DNA of 64,000 nucleotides, from assembly GCA_965209105.1 (NCBI GenBank), contig CBDBQB010000036.1, positions 9,432-73,431 on the forward strand, read 5' to 3'. Each line of letters begins with the position of its first letter. Within the stretch, counting starts at the first letter, position 1. This DNA comes from JAAELZ01 sp965209105 (GTDB lineage Bacteria; Pseudomonadota; Gammaproteobacteria; Arenicellales; Poriferihabitantaceae). Below, piece after piece: positions 44,709-53,310 of the stretch. Made by a program: the position numbers and the translations under genes. The notes below the pieces were generated by a model. That model made no database searches. It was not told the DNA's origin and worked only from the letters and a program-made list of their open reading frames with translations.

Positions 44709-46106
44709 ATGAGCACTGCAGACTACATCATTCAAGATATCGGCCTCGCCGATTGGGGCCACAAAGAAATCGCCATTGCCATGACGGAGATGCCCGGCCT
44801 TGCCTCACTACAGAAGAAATACAGCAGCGATAAGCTGCTTAAAGGTGCGCGGATTGCCGGCTCTTTACATATGACCATCCAAACCGCGGTGCTGATCGAG
44901 ACTTTGATCGCGCTCGGCGCTGAAGTGCGTTGGGCGTCTTGTAATATTTACTCTACCCAAGATCAAGCTGCCGCGGCCATCGCCGATCAAGGCATCCCCG
45001 TTTTTGCGGTTAAAGGCGAATCACTGGACGAATATTGGGCCTATACCCACCGCATCATGGAATGGGCGGATGGCGGTATGCCGAATATGATACTCGACGA
45101 TGGCGGCGATGCCACCATGTTATTGGTGCTGGGCAGTAAGGCTGAACAAGACATCAGCGTATTGGATAATCCCAGCAGTGAAGAAGAAATCTGCATGTTC
45201 AATTCAATCAAAGCGCGCCTTGAAAATCAACCGGACTGGTACAGCACGCGGCTTGCAAATATTCAAGGCGTCACTGAAGAAACCACCACGGGTGTGCATC
45301 GCTTGTATCAAATGCAAAAAACAAGCGGCCTGCCGTTCCCCGCGATTAACGTCAACGACTCCGTTACAAAATCAAAATTTGATAATTTGTACGGCTGCCG
45401 CGAATCCTTGGTCGACGGCATTAAGCGCGCCACTGATGTCATGATCGCAGGCAAGGTCTGCTTGGTATTGGGCTACGGCGATGTCGGCAAAGGTTGTGCA
45501 CAATCTTTGCGTGGCTTAGGGGCAACGGTTTGGGTCACTGAGATAGATCCCATCTGCGCACTTCAAGCCTCGATGGAAGGCTTTCGGGTGGTAGAGATGG
45601 ACGATGCCTGTCCACAAGTCGATATTTTCGTCACCGCCACCGGCAACTTTAATGTCATCACCCGCAAACACATGCTGCAAATGCGTCACGAAGCGATTGT
45701 TTGTAATATTGGTCATTTCGACAATGAAATTGACGTCGCGGGCATGAAGGATTTGGAGTGGGAAAACATCAAGCCTCAGGTTGATCACATCACGCTGCCC
45801 AGCGGCAACAAGATTATCTTGTTGGCAGAAGGTCGCTTGGTGAATTTGGGCTGCGCTACCGGACACCCAAGCTTTGTCATGTCAAACAGCTTCACCAATC
45901 AAGTCCTCGCGCAAATAGAGTTATGGACCAAGCCCGACGAATATCAAAACGAAGTGTATATTTTGCCCAAACACTTAGATGAAGAAGTTGCACGCCTGCA
46001 CCTTGGGCGTATAGGGGCAAATTTAACCACGCTTACAAAAGAGCAAGCCGATTACATCAGTGTTGATGTTGACGGGCCTTATAAGCCTGAGCATTACCGA
46101 TACTAA
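44709..46106 (+). CDS. ahcY: S-adenosylhomocysteine hydrolase
   Basis: The enzyme splits SAH into adenosine and homocysteine, relieving methyltransferase inhibition. The 465-residue product has IADWGHKEIAIAMTEMPGL-type start motifs, WASCNIYSTQDQAAAAIA, the NAD site VLGYGDVGKGCAQSLRGLGA, and the C-terminal DGPYKPEHYRY. Length and motifs are normal. It follows metK after 119 bp and completes the SAM-to-homocysteine branch; no luxS or mtnN is seen here. Confidence 0.97.
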   Translation: MSTADYIIQDIGLADWGHKEIAIAMTEMPGLASLQKKYSSDKLLKGARIAGSLHMTIQTAVLIETLIALGAEVRWASCNIYSTQDQAAAAIADQGIPVFAVKGESLDEYWAYTHRIMEWADGGMPNMILDDGGDATMLLVLGSKAEQDISVLDNPSSEEEICMFNSIKARLENQPDWYSTRLANIQGVTEETTTGVHRLYQMQKTSGLPFPAINVNDSVTKSKFDNLYGCRESLVDGIKRATDVMIAGKVCLVLGYGDVGKGCAQSLRGLGATVWVTEIDPICALQASMEGFRVVEMDDACPQVDIFVTATGNFNVITRKHMLQMRHEAIVCNIGHFDNEIDVAGMKDLEWENIKPQVDHITLPSGNKIILLAEGRLVNLGCATGHPSFVMSNSFTNQVLAQIELWTKPDEYQNEVYILPKHLDEEVARLHLGRIGANLTTLTKEQADYISVDVDGPYKPEHYRY

Positions 46107-46334
46107 TTTCTCACTGCTTCGCTATTCAATCTGACATCAGATGCACTGGCTGTGCCCACATTTGCTCATTAATATTAGTTCTGATTAATCGGGCATAGCT
46201 TAGAATCAGATTGCATGGACAATTACTATATTTAGCAAGGATTGATCACGTTTGCGATGACCACCTAACGCATTGAAAAAGATTTTAGCGACTGATAAGC
46301 TGAACACTTCCTCAGTCAAAAAAGAAGTTTTGAT

Positions 46335-47129
46335 ATGAAGTTTCTGAAAATACTATCAATCCTTACGTTGCTACTCCTGCAGCTGAAACCTATTTATGCG
46401 CTGGAAACAAGCCCCAGCTATCCACTAGACCTCATCGAGTTCTCCACGCAAGAAGGCTTGGATCGATTTTCTCGTTCGACAGGTCGAATAGATTTTCCTT
46501 CGCTCGCAAACCAATTTGAAGCCCAAACCAACGCAGCATTTTGTGGGCCAACTTCAGCCGCTATCGTCCTAAATACGATTTACAGTCGTAGTGCGGGACT
46601 CCCTGTTGATCGGAGCCGCTTACGCATGGATGATCTTAAACATATTTCGGCGACGTTTGATCCGGCCATCGCACGGTACACGCAAGACAATGTTATTACG
46701 AAAGGTAAAAAGACGCGTGCACAGGTTTTAGGCGAACCAACAACAATTAACGGAAAGAAAACAAAAGATTTTGGTTATCAAATTCGCCAATTTGATGAAA
46801 TGTTGAGTGCCAACGGCCTTAATACACATCTTGTTGTAGTGACGGACGACTTTCCAGAATCCGCTATTAGAAAGGATTTGATCGAAAACCTGAAACGCGC
46901 AGATGATTATGCAATCGTAAACTATAAACGCTCTGCACTCGGCCAGAAAGGCGGAGGACATATTTCGCCGCTCGGTGCATACGACGAAACCTCAGATTCT
47001 TTCCTTGTGCTTGATGTGAACCCCGCTAGCGCGGGCTGGGTTTGGGTAAAAACAACCTCCCTGATAAAGGGTATGAGAACTTTTGATACCGTTGAAAATC
47101 GTGGCTATATTCTCATCAGCGCGCCATGA
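46335..47129 (+). CDS. Phytochelatin synthase family protein
   Basis: The 264-residue protein has a signal peptide (ILSILTLLLLQLKPIYA, cut near residue 22) and a papain-like phytochelatin synthase domain. The triad is Cys70 (AAFCGPTSAAIVLN), His209 (GGGHISPLGAYDE) and Asp227 (LDVNP). Bacterial members of this size usually cleave glutathione to gamma-glutamylcysteine, with little polymerisation. The signal peptide points to a periplasmic site. No metal-resistance genes flank it. It is a single-gene unit, with a normal start after an AGAAG site. Confidence 0.85.
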   Translation: MKFLKILSILTLLLLQLKPIYALETSPSYPLDLIEFSTQEGLDRFSRSTGRIDFPSLANQFEAQTNAAFCGPTSAAIVLNTIYSRSAGLPVDRSRLRMDDLKHISATFDPAIARYTQDNVITKGKKTRAQVLGEPTTINGKKTKDFGYQIRQFDEMLSANGLNTHLVVVTDDFPESAIRKDLIENLKRADDYAIVNYKRSALGQKGGGHISPLGAYDETSDSFLVLDVNPASAGWVWVKTTSLIKGMRTFDTVENRGYILISAP

Positions 47130-47236
47130 TTTGTTAGGTTCAACGAGGTTATGGGGCAAGGTAATACAACATAGCCTTTAATCGCGGGCAATGAAATAAT
47201 TTACGCGTAAGCCGAAAATCTCATACAATTTGGCGC

Positions 47237-47818
47237 ATGCAAGATCATCAAGCACTATTGTCCGACGTCCGCCGCTGCACATTGTGTCAGGCGCATCTGC
47301 CCATGGGGCCACGACCGGTTTTGCAGCTACACCCCGCGGCAAAAGTTCTCATCGTCGGACAAGCACCCGGCAAAAAGGTGCATACCTCGGGCATCCCTTT
47401 TGATGACGCGAGCGGCAAGCGCTTACGCGAGTGGATGGGGATTAGTCGTGAGACTTTTTATGATGCTGAAAAAATCGCCATTTTGCCGATGGGATTTTGC
47501 TACCCCGGCACAGGGAAATCGGGTGATCTGCCTCCGCGCCCAGGATGCGCACCTGCGTGGCGAGAGCCGCTATTGAATTGCCTTAACGGCTTGCAGCTTA
47601 CGCTGGTCATTGGTCAATACGCTCAGGCCTATCACTTTAAAGGTAAGCCCCTGTCCGTTACCGAGCGGGTAAAGGCTTGGCAACCCGATTGGCCAGATAT
47701 GCTCGCATTGCCGCATCCTAGCCCCAGAAACAATATTTGGTTGCGACGCAACCCTTGGTTTGAGCAAGAGCTCTTGCCGCCCCTTCAAAAACGAGTGCTT
47801 AAGATTCTTAACCGCTAA
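47237..47818 (+). CDS. Uracil-DNA glycosylase superfamily protein
   Basis: The 193-residue protein has VLIVGQAPGKKVHTSGIPF (GQAPG at 41-45) and the C-terminal LPHPSPRNN (HPSPRN at 160-165), the two key motifs of UDG-fold enzymes. Cys14-x2-Cys17 and Cys88-x15-Cys104 match the four-Cys pattern of [4Fe-4S] UDGs, so a cluster is likely. Activity on uracil in DNA is inferred from the fold. The stop overlaps the end of the next, convergent gene by 4 bp. Confidence 0.82.
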   Translation: MQDHQALLSDVRRCTLCQAHLPMGPRPVLQLHPAAKVLIVGQAPGKKVHTSGIPFDDASGKRLREWMGISRETFYDAEKIAILPMGFCYPGTGKSGDLPPRPGCAPAWREPLLNCLNGLQLTLVIGQYAQAYHFKGKPLSVTERVKAWQPDWPDMLALPHPSPRNNIWLRRNPWFEQELLPPLQKRVLKILNR

Positions 47819-48207
47819 GCTTTGGCAGCTTCGATTTGCGCACGCAAGGCCGCGCGAAGTTGTGGCTCAGAAACAGGGTGAAGTAAACTATCGTGAACAG
47901 GGAACAAGGCTCGCAGTTTTTCGACATATTTTGCTTGATCCTTCTCAACCAAAACGATAACCCGCGTTTTCGGCGCGTAACGCTGCAAGGCCGACAAACT
48001 CACATCTAAATTGCTGAGGTTCGCGCCTGCGTAATTGTTACCAAAGCCATATTCAAATTGCGCAACTAAAATATCTGGCGGCGATTGTGCAATCGCCTTA
48101 TTGAGCTGGCGGGTCGTGCTGAAGCGTTGCGCTTCTAGCGCCAGAGCCGACAGCATTGCCGGATAGTGCATATAGGTTGGTGAACTCAGAAAAGCATACA
48201 AGCGCAT
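47815..48207 (-). CDS. Hypothetical receiver-like small protein
   Basis: The protein is 130 residues from the ATG giving MRLYAFLSSPTYMHYPAML. It alternates strands and helices (DILVAQFEYGFG, TRVIVLVEKDQAKYV, DSLLHPVSEPQLRAALRAQ) in a way that resembles a response-regulator receiver fold. The phospho-acceptor Asp is not obvious. I do not recognise a family. A frame starting at 48267 adds 20 residues of poor quality. It is convergent with the UDG-like gene. Confidence 0.5.
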   Translation of the reverse strand: MRLYAFLSSPTYMHYPAMLSALALEAQRFSTTRQLNKAIAQSPPDILVAQFEYGFGNNYAGANLSNLDVSLSALQRYAPKTRVIVLVEKDQAKYVEKLRALFPVHDSLLHPVSEPQLRAALRAQIEAAKA

Positions 48208-48402
48208 AAAGAAAAATCGTTTGGAACATCTGCGTGCAACGCTACCACAGCCGCTGGGAATCGCCAACGTTATTAGAAGAAACCCTGATTATGACCGAAG
48301 CATCCTATAAAATTGGCTTGTCAGATTTATTTGGCGCTAGACTAACTTGAAACCACCCTCAAGCAGCACCCGTTTGTGAATAAGCGAAAGACTTACAAAT
48401 TA

Positions 48403-49338
48403 ATGACCGAAAACAGCGAACAAGATCTTCGACAAATTCTCGGAAAATTTCTGACCGGCGTGACCGTCGTCACTACCTTAGATAAAAATAAGGTGCCCGT
48501 AGGGTTTACGGCCAACTCCTTTACTTCGGTATCGCTTGATCCGCCCTTGGTGTTGGTTTGTGTCGCGCAGTCCGCCGGATTGTCAGCGGTCTTTCGCCGC
48601 GCCAATGCCTTTGCGATCAATATACTTGCTGCGGGACAAGATGCTATTTCAAACGGCTTTGCGCACAAAGATGCGGACCGCTACTCTGGGGTGGCCTGGA
48701 GCGCTAAAACCACGGGCAGTCCTGTATTAGATGACTGCGCGGCTTGGCTAGATTGCAAGATGCACGAAATCATTCTGGCGGGTGATCATGTTATGTTGAT
48801 CGGCCGGATCGTTGACGCTGAAAAAACTACTCGTCACCCCTTGGGTTATTATCAGGGTCAATATTGTGCGGTTGATTTACCCGAGGAAACACTCAGCCGG
48901 CTTGAACACCGGGAGTCGGTACACGCGTCAACCGGGATATTGGTCGATAACAACAATCAACTCTTGCTCGTCAAACAATCAGATGGCCGTTACGACGTGC
49001 CTCGGGCTCAGCCAAGCGAAGATCACGAAACAGGCATCAATTCCGCCATGCGAAACTTAGGCATTGATGTTCGAGAAAAGGTCTTATTCACCGTTGTAGA
49101 AGGTCGCCACCAACAACGCCTATCGATTTACTACCGCTGTCGAACAGCGGAACGCGCCACGCCGGAGAATGCTGAATATTTCGATTTGGATGCGCTTCCA
49201 CTTGACAATTTAAGTCGTCCCTACCTCGCCGAGGTTCTACAACGCTACACAAATGAAAAACAAGCAGGAAAATTTGGAATTTTTGTCGGTGTAGAACATC
49301 AGGGCAATTTAGAGGATATCGCCGAACGCGAAATATAG
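48403..49338 (+). CDS. Flavin reductase fused to Nudix-like domain
   Basis: Two domains are visible in a protein of about 311 residues. The first (about 1-155) is an FMN-binding flavin reductase: FLTGVTVVTTLDKNKVPVGFTANSFTSVSLDPPLVLVCV, FAINILAAGQ, GDHVMLIGRI and PLGYYQGQY. The second (about 170-300) resembles a Nudix fold (ASTGILVDNNNQLLLVKQSDGRYDVPRAQP) but lacks the REx2EE catalytic box, so it may bind a nucleotide or flavin without cleaving it. A GTG at 48376 would add nine residues; the ATG is preferred. No monooxygenase partner is adjacent. Confidence 0.78.
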   Translation: MTENSEQDLRQILGKFLTGVTVVTTLDKNKVPVGFTANSFTSVSLDPPLVLVCVAQSAGLSAVFRRANAFAINILAAGQDAISNGFAHKDADRYSGVAWSAKTTGSPVLDDCAAWLDCKMHEIILAGDHVMLIGRIVDAEKTTRHPLGYYQGQYCAVDLPEETLSRLEHRESVHASTGILVDNNNQLLLVKQSDGRYDVPRAQPSEDHETGINSAMRNLGIDVREKVLFTVVEGRHQQRLSIYYRCRTAERATPENAEYFDLDALPLDNLSRPYLAEVLQRYTNEKQAGKFGIFVGVEHQGNLEDIAEREI

Positions 49339-49506
49339 CTCATTTAGCGCAGCTTAGAATCGCCGAGCAAGGTCACTCAGCCTTATAAAAATATTTCGTT
49401 GCCTCGATAATAAAATTTAGGTGCAGGCGGGATTTTTGACAATATCAAGATAAATAATTATAGTGTAGTCATCAATACTTATTAACTTGTACAGGAGGAT
49501 AGAAGA

Positions 49507-50016
49507 ATGCGTAGAAGATTGTATTTTGTCTTACCCAATGTCGGTGAAGCCGAGCAAACGGAAAAAGCACTGCTACTTGCACGTGTCGAGAACAGCCATA
49601 TGCACTTTATGGCCAAAGATTCCGTGGATTTACACAGTCTGCACGAAGCCTCACCACTCCAGAAAACCGATATCTTACACGCCTTAAAACTCGGTTTAGT
49701 GGCGGGCTTAGTCACTGGAATCGTGGTCGGGACGGGCGCATATTTTTTCTTTAAAATGACTCCTGATCAGGTCGGTTTAATCGCCGTCATTGGCTTCTTG
49801 GGCGCCTTGATCGGCATGTGGTCTTCAAGCTTAATTGGCATCAGTATTCCGAACACGCAATTACGACGTTTTAAGAAACAAATCGACAAGGGCCGAGTGC
49901 TACTGATGGTCGACGTACCCGTCCAGCGTGTCGATGAGATTCGCCAACTGGTCAGTTCTGCTTCGAGCCGCGCGCGTGATTTTGGAGTCGCACCGACAAT
50001 GCCAGCGTTCCCTTAA
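49507..50016 (+). CDS. DUF1269-like membrane protein
   Basis: The 169-residue protein has two membrane segments (about 58-84, LKLGLVAGLVTGIVVGTGAYFFF; about 88-111, VGLIAVIGFLGALIGMWSSSLIGI). Soluble parts start RRLYFVLPNVGEAEQTEKALLLARV and end KGRVLLMVDVPVQRVDEI. This layout fits DUF1269/DUF1269-related proteins of unknown function. A strong ACAGGAGG ribosome site precedes the ATG. It is a single-gene unit. Confidence 0.7.
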   Translation: MRRRLYFVLPNVGEAEQTEKALLLARVENSHMHFMAKDSVDLHSLHEASPLQKTDILHALKLGLVAGLVTGIVVGTGAYFFFKMTPDQVGLIAVIGFLGALIGMWSSSLIGISIPNTQLRRFKKQIDKGRVLLMVDVPVQRVDEIRQLVSSASSRARDFGVAPTMPAFP

Positions 50017-50075
50017 GTTACGCCAGCATTCAGCTTGCTATGCCGTGAGCGAGTATTGGCCGCTGAAAAGGCAAT

Positions 50076-50388
50076 ATGATCATTGACCCTATCGGCTTAA
50101 CGATATCTGATTACGAAAAAACAGGGCGTATTATGTCGGTGAGCATGACTATATTCAAGCCGCCCATGCACATCACGTTCTCTGCATTATATGCAGTAGC
50201 TGTCGAGGCAATTTTACGCTGCCGCTATTTTGGCGGGCGCCAACTACAACGGGGCACCGGGCTTAAGAGAAATTTATCACCCTTAACTTATTATGCAGCA
50301 TTCGTGCTGGATCCAGATGGAGCACAACATCGAAGCGGTGTGTCATTTGTTCGAAGAACACTTAAACGAAATATCGTTTAGAGCATAG
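50076..50388 (+). pseudogene. Decayed VOC/glyoxalase-family gene
   Basis: The start IDPIGLTISDYEKTGRIM and the end AAFVLDPDG...HNIEAVCHLFEEH match a common small VOC (glyoxalase-like) protein. The parts lie in different frames. FYAAAILAGANYNGAPGLREIYHP is readable in a second frame, and the HNIEAVCH tail in a third. The internal region is also shorter than expected. At least three frameshifts and probably a deletion have destroyed the gene. Confidence 0.8.
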
Positions 50389-50465
50389 CGCTAATCCCGT
50401 TCGATTAACGCCCAAAGTACGGTATAGTATTTGTATTCAAAAAATACTGCCCTTATCATTCGGCG

Positions 50466-51602
50466 ATGTACTCTAACGACGCGATCACCAATTCAATCCT
50501 GAAAAGTTTTGCCCTGCGCGGGTTGATGATGCGTTACAGCCAATTCGCGCCACGCTTATATAACTTCTGCCTTTCCTTGGGTTTTACAGCCGGTAAGATC
50601 ATGCCGTCGCGCGCCTTTTGCTCCGACGAGAGTCAGGGCTTTCCGACCATACTTATCGCCAAACATTTCGGCGCGTTTCCATTTAATCATGGCCGTGTCG
50701 GCGGCATCGTCGCGACCGATCGGCACGGCCCCCATGCACATCACGGCAAAGATATGCTGATCGTTCAAGCCAGTCATGTTGGCTATGACCCCGATACCCA
50801 AAAATTTGGCGAGTATCGGCGCCACCAAACCGAGGGTGCGCGAAAATCCACTAATTGCGGCAAGATTATGGCCACGCTGGCTTGGTATCAAAGCGAATTC
50901 GAGCTTGCATCAAACAATATTTTTCTCGAAACTGATGGAGATAAATTTTACATCACCATCGATAAAGCCTTACTGCGCACGGATAAAAACGAAGGTCTGT
51001 TTTTAAGGCTCGATAAAATCATCGGCAAAAATCAAGAACCGCTGCATTCCTATAGCACGTCTTCACAATTTAGTGTTTCAGATGACTTCCTCAATATGTT
51101 GGGGCGCGATACTTGGCAGCCCAAGCAACGGGTAGCCTTGCAAAATAACTTACGCCCCGAACTTTATTATTTTGAGCGAAATGTCGCACACGACACTGAA
51201 GGACATTCGCATCTAGGACATAATCTCCTGCCCGCCATGCCTTGGATATTGGCTTCTGATTATCCGGCGCTCACCGCGGCCAAGGTCAATACACAGGTCG
51301 AGTTTGATCGTAGCTATCGAACCATTCTTGTCGAACCGGACTATCAGGGGAAAAATCTATTGTTCATCTCAGGCCTACATATCGATATTTCACCCGCCGA
51401 GAGCCAACCGTTTCCGTTGACAAAATTTGTGCCTTGGGCAGCCTACCATCAACATGAGAATGGCGAGCACCAAATTATTGAGCAAGCAGAACTCAACACG
51501 CTATTGCGCGCGCAAAGTGTAAAAAATCCTGCAAAACTCGATCTAGAAGCCGCCATACAATCCATGGAAGCCGCAGAAGAAATTCTCATCGAAGTTGATT
51601 AG
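50466..51602 (+). CDS. LCIB-type carbonic-anhydrase-like protein
   Basis: The 378-residue protein has a pattern that matches the LCIB/C family of beta-type carbonic anhydrases: Cys52-x-Asp54-Glu55 (FCSDESQGFP), His104-Val-Gly in QASHVGYD, and Cys131-Gly in STNCGK. ATDRHGP and GKD come before the His. Cys52, His104 and Cys131 would be the zinc ligands. The second half (about 180-378) has no clear assignment. No signal peptide is seen. CO2/bicarbonate chemistry is inferred; no other carbon-concentrating genes are nearby. It could instead be a divergent relative without activity. Confidence 0.6.
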   Translation: MYSNDAITNSILKSFALRGLMMRYSQFAPRLYNFCLSLGFTAGKIMPSRAFCSDESQGFPTILIAKHFGAFPFNHGRVGGIVATDRHGPHAHHGKDMLIVQASHVGYDPDTQKFGEYRRHQTEGARKSTNCGKIMATLAWYQSEFELASNNIFLETDGDKFYITIDKALLRTDKNEGLFLRLDKIIGKNQEPLHSYSTSSQFSVSDDFLNMLGRDTWQPKQRVALQNNLRPELYYFERNVAHDTEGHSHLGHNLLPAMPWILASDYPALTAAKVNTQVEFDRSYRTILVEPDYQGKNLLFISGLHIDISPAESQPFPLTKFVPWAAYHQHENGEHQIIEQAELNTLLRAQSVKNPAKLDLEAAIQSMEAAEEILIEVD

Positions 51603-51705
51603 TGCGAAGTGCTCAATGGCACGCCTGCTGCAAGACTCACCCAATTGTACGTTCTACTCAGTATTGCTCATTTGCTATTTCGTATTTGCACACCATAATA
51701 AATGA

Positions 51706-53298
51706 ATGCCGCACGCTGCTAATTTTTCTGAGCTAAATTACGACAATCGCTTTGTCAACGAGTTGCCCGCCGACCCGGTACGAGAAAACCATTGCCGACA
51801 AGTTAACGATGCGTATTATTCACACGTCCAGCCGCAACAGGTCAGAGATGCCCAATTAGTCGCCTATAGTCCGGAGTTGATGGAAAGTTTAGGGCTGGAT
51901 GCCAACTACGCGCGCAACAAAGAATTCACCCAAATCATGGCAGGCAATCAGCTTGCACCGGGAATGGACCCTTACGCCATGTGCTATGGCGGACATCAGT
52001 TTGGCCACTGGGCTGGGCAACTCGGCGATGGCCGTGCTATCAATCTAGGGGAGATAGTAAACGCTGAAAAGCAACGCTGGGCATTACAACTAAAGGGCGC
52101 TGGCCCAACGCCTTATTCACGGCAAGCCGACGGTTTTGCCGTGCTACGTTCTTCGGTTCGAGAATTTTTGTGTTCTGAGTCGATGCATCATTTGGGTGTG
52201 CCGACGACGCGCGCACTGAGCCTGGTAACCACGGGCGAAGCCATTCGCCGCGATATGTTTTACGACGGCAATGCTAAGGATGAGCCCGGTGCCATTGTGT
52301 GCCGCGTGGCGCCAAGCTTTACTCGTTTTGGAAATTTTCAACTGGTTTCGGCGCGCAATAATCCCGAGCTATTAAAACAGCTCATCGATTTTACCATCCG
52401 CACCGATTTCCCTCATTTGGGTGAAATCAACAATCAGACCATCGCACAGTGGTTCACCGAAATATGCGCCCGCACAGCCGAGATGATTGCGCATTGGATG
52501 CGCGTGGGTTTTGTGCATGGCGTGATGAATACTGACAATATGTCTATCCTGGGATTGACCATCGACTATGGCCCCTATGGCTGGCTCGACAATTACGATC
52601 CGGATTGGACACCCAATACCACCGATGCACAAAACCGCCGCTATCGCTACGGCAATCAGCCGTCGGTGGCACACTGGAATTTAGTTCAGTTGGCGCGCTC
52701 GATTGTGGTCGCAACCGAAGACCCCGAAGCCTTACAAATCGCACTACAAACCTACGTCGAACACTTTGAAGCGGTTTGGTCAAAAATGCTACTCGCTAAA
52801 CTAGGCATCAACGAAGCGAGCGATGACAATAATCAAGCCTTGCGTGAGGATTGTTTGCAACTATTACAGGCCGTTGAAACAGACATGAGCCTGTTTTTTC
52901 GCGCGTTGGCAGATATCCCTTTAGATACAAATCTCCAAGACGAACAATTGATTGCGCCCTTGTCCGACGCATACTATCAAAAATTCCCGTCGTCACACCG
53001 AAAGCTGACCGCCAACTGGCTGCGCGAACTGATCAGCGCTTGGAACAAATCTGACACGTCCGAGGTAGAGCGCATTGAACTAATGAACGCCAATAACCCC
53101 CTTTATGTATTGCGCAACTACCAAGCGCAACTGGCAATTGATGATGCTGAAAAAGGCGATTATGATCGAATTCATACTTTGCAAAACTTGCTAAAAAACC
53201 CTTACCAAGTGCAGGCGGGCATGCAGGCCTACGCGCAAAAACGTCCGGATTGGGCGCGTAGCAAACCGGGTTGCTCGATGCTCTCTTGTAGTTCCTAA
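51706..53298 (+). CDS. selO: Protein adenylyltransferase SelO
   Basis: The 530-residue pseudokinase transfers AMP to proteins under redox stress. It has DNRFVNELPADP, YAMCYGGHQFGHWAGQLGDGRAI, WALQLKGAGPTPYSRQADGFAVLRSS, HGVMNTDNMSILGLTIDYGP, and the C-terminal tail GCSMLSCSS. The Cys of the tail occupies the position of Sec in eukaryotic SelO. Length is normal. It is followed 12 bp later by the MATE gene. Confidence 0.93.
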   Translation: MPHAANFSELNYDNRFVNELPADPVRENHCRQVNDAYYSHVQPQQVRDAQLVAYSPELMESLGLDANYARNKEFTQIMAGNQLAPGMDPYAMCYGGHQFGHWAGQLGDGRAINLGEIVNAEKQRWALQLKGAGPTPYSRQADGFAVLRSSVREFLCSESMHHLGVPTTRALSLVTTGEAIRRDMFYDGNAKDEPGAIVCRVAPSFTRFGNFQLVSARNNPELLKQLIDFTIRTDFPHLGEINNQTIAQWFTEICARTAEMIAHWMRVGFVHGVMNTDNMSILGLTIDYGPYGWLDNYDPDWTPNTTDAQNRRYRYGNQPSVAHWNLVQLARSIVVATEDPEALQIALQTYVEHFEAVWSKMLLAKLGINEASDDNNQALREDCLQLLQAVETDMSLFFRALADIPLDTNLQDEQLIAPLSDAYYQKFPSSHRKLTANWLRELISAWNKSDTSEVERIELMNANNPLYVLRNYQAQLAIDDAEKGDYDRIHTLQNLLKNPYQVQAGMQAYAQKRPDWARSKPGCSMLSCSS

Positions 53299-53310
53299 AC
53301 GGGCATTACT

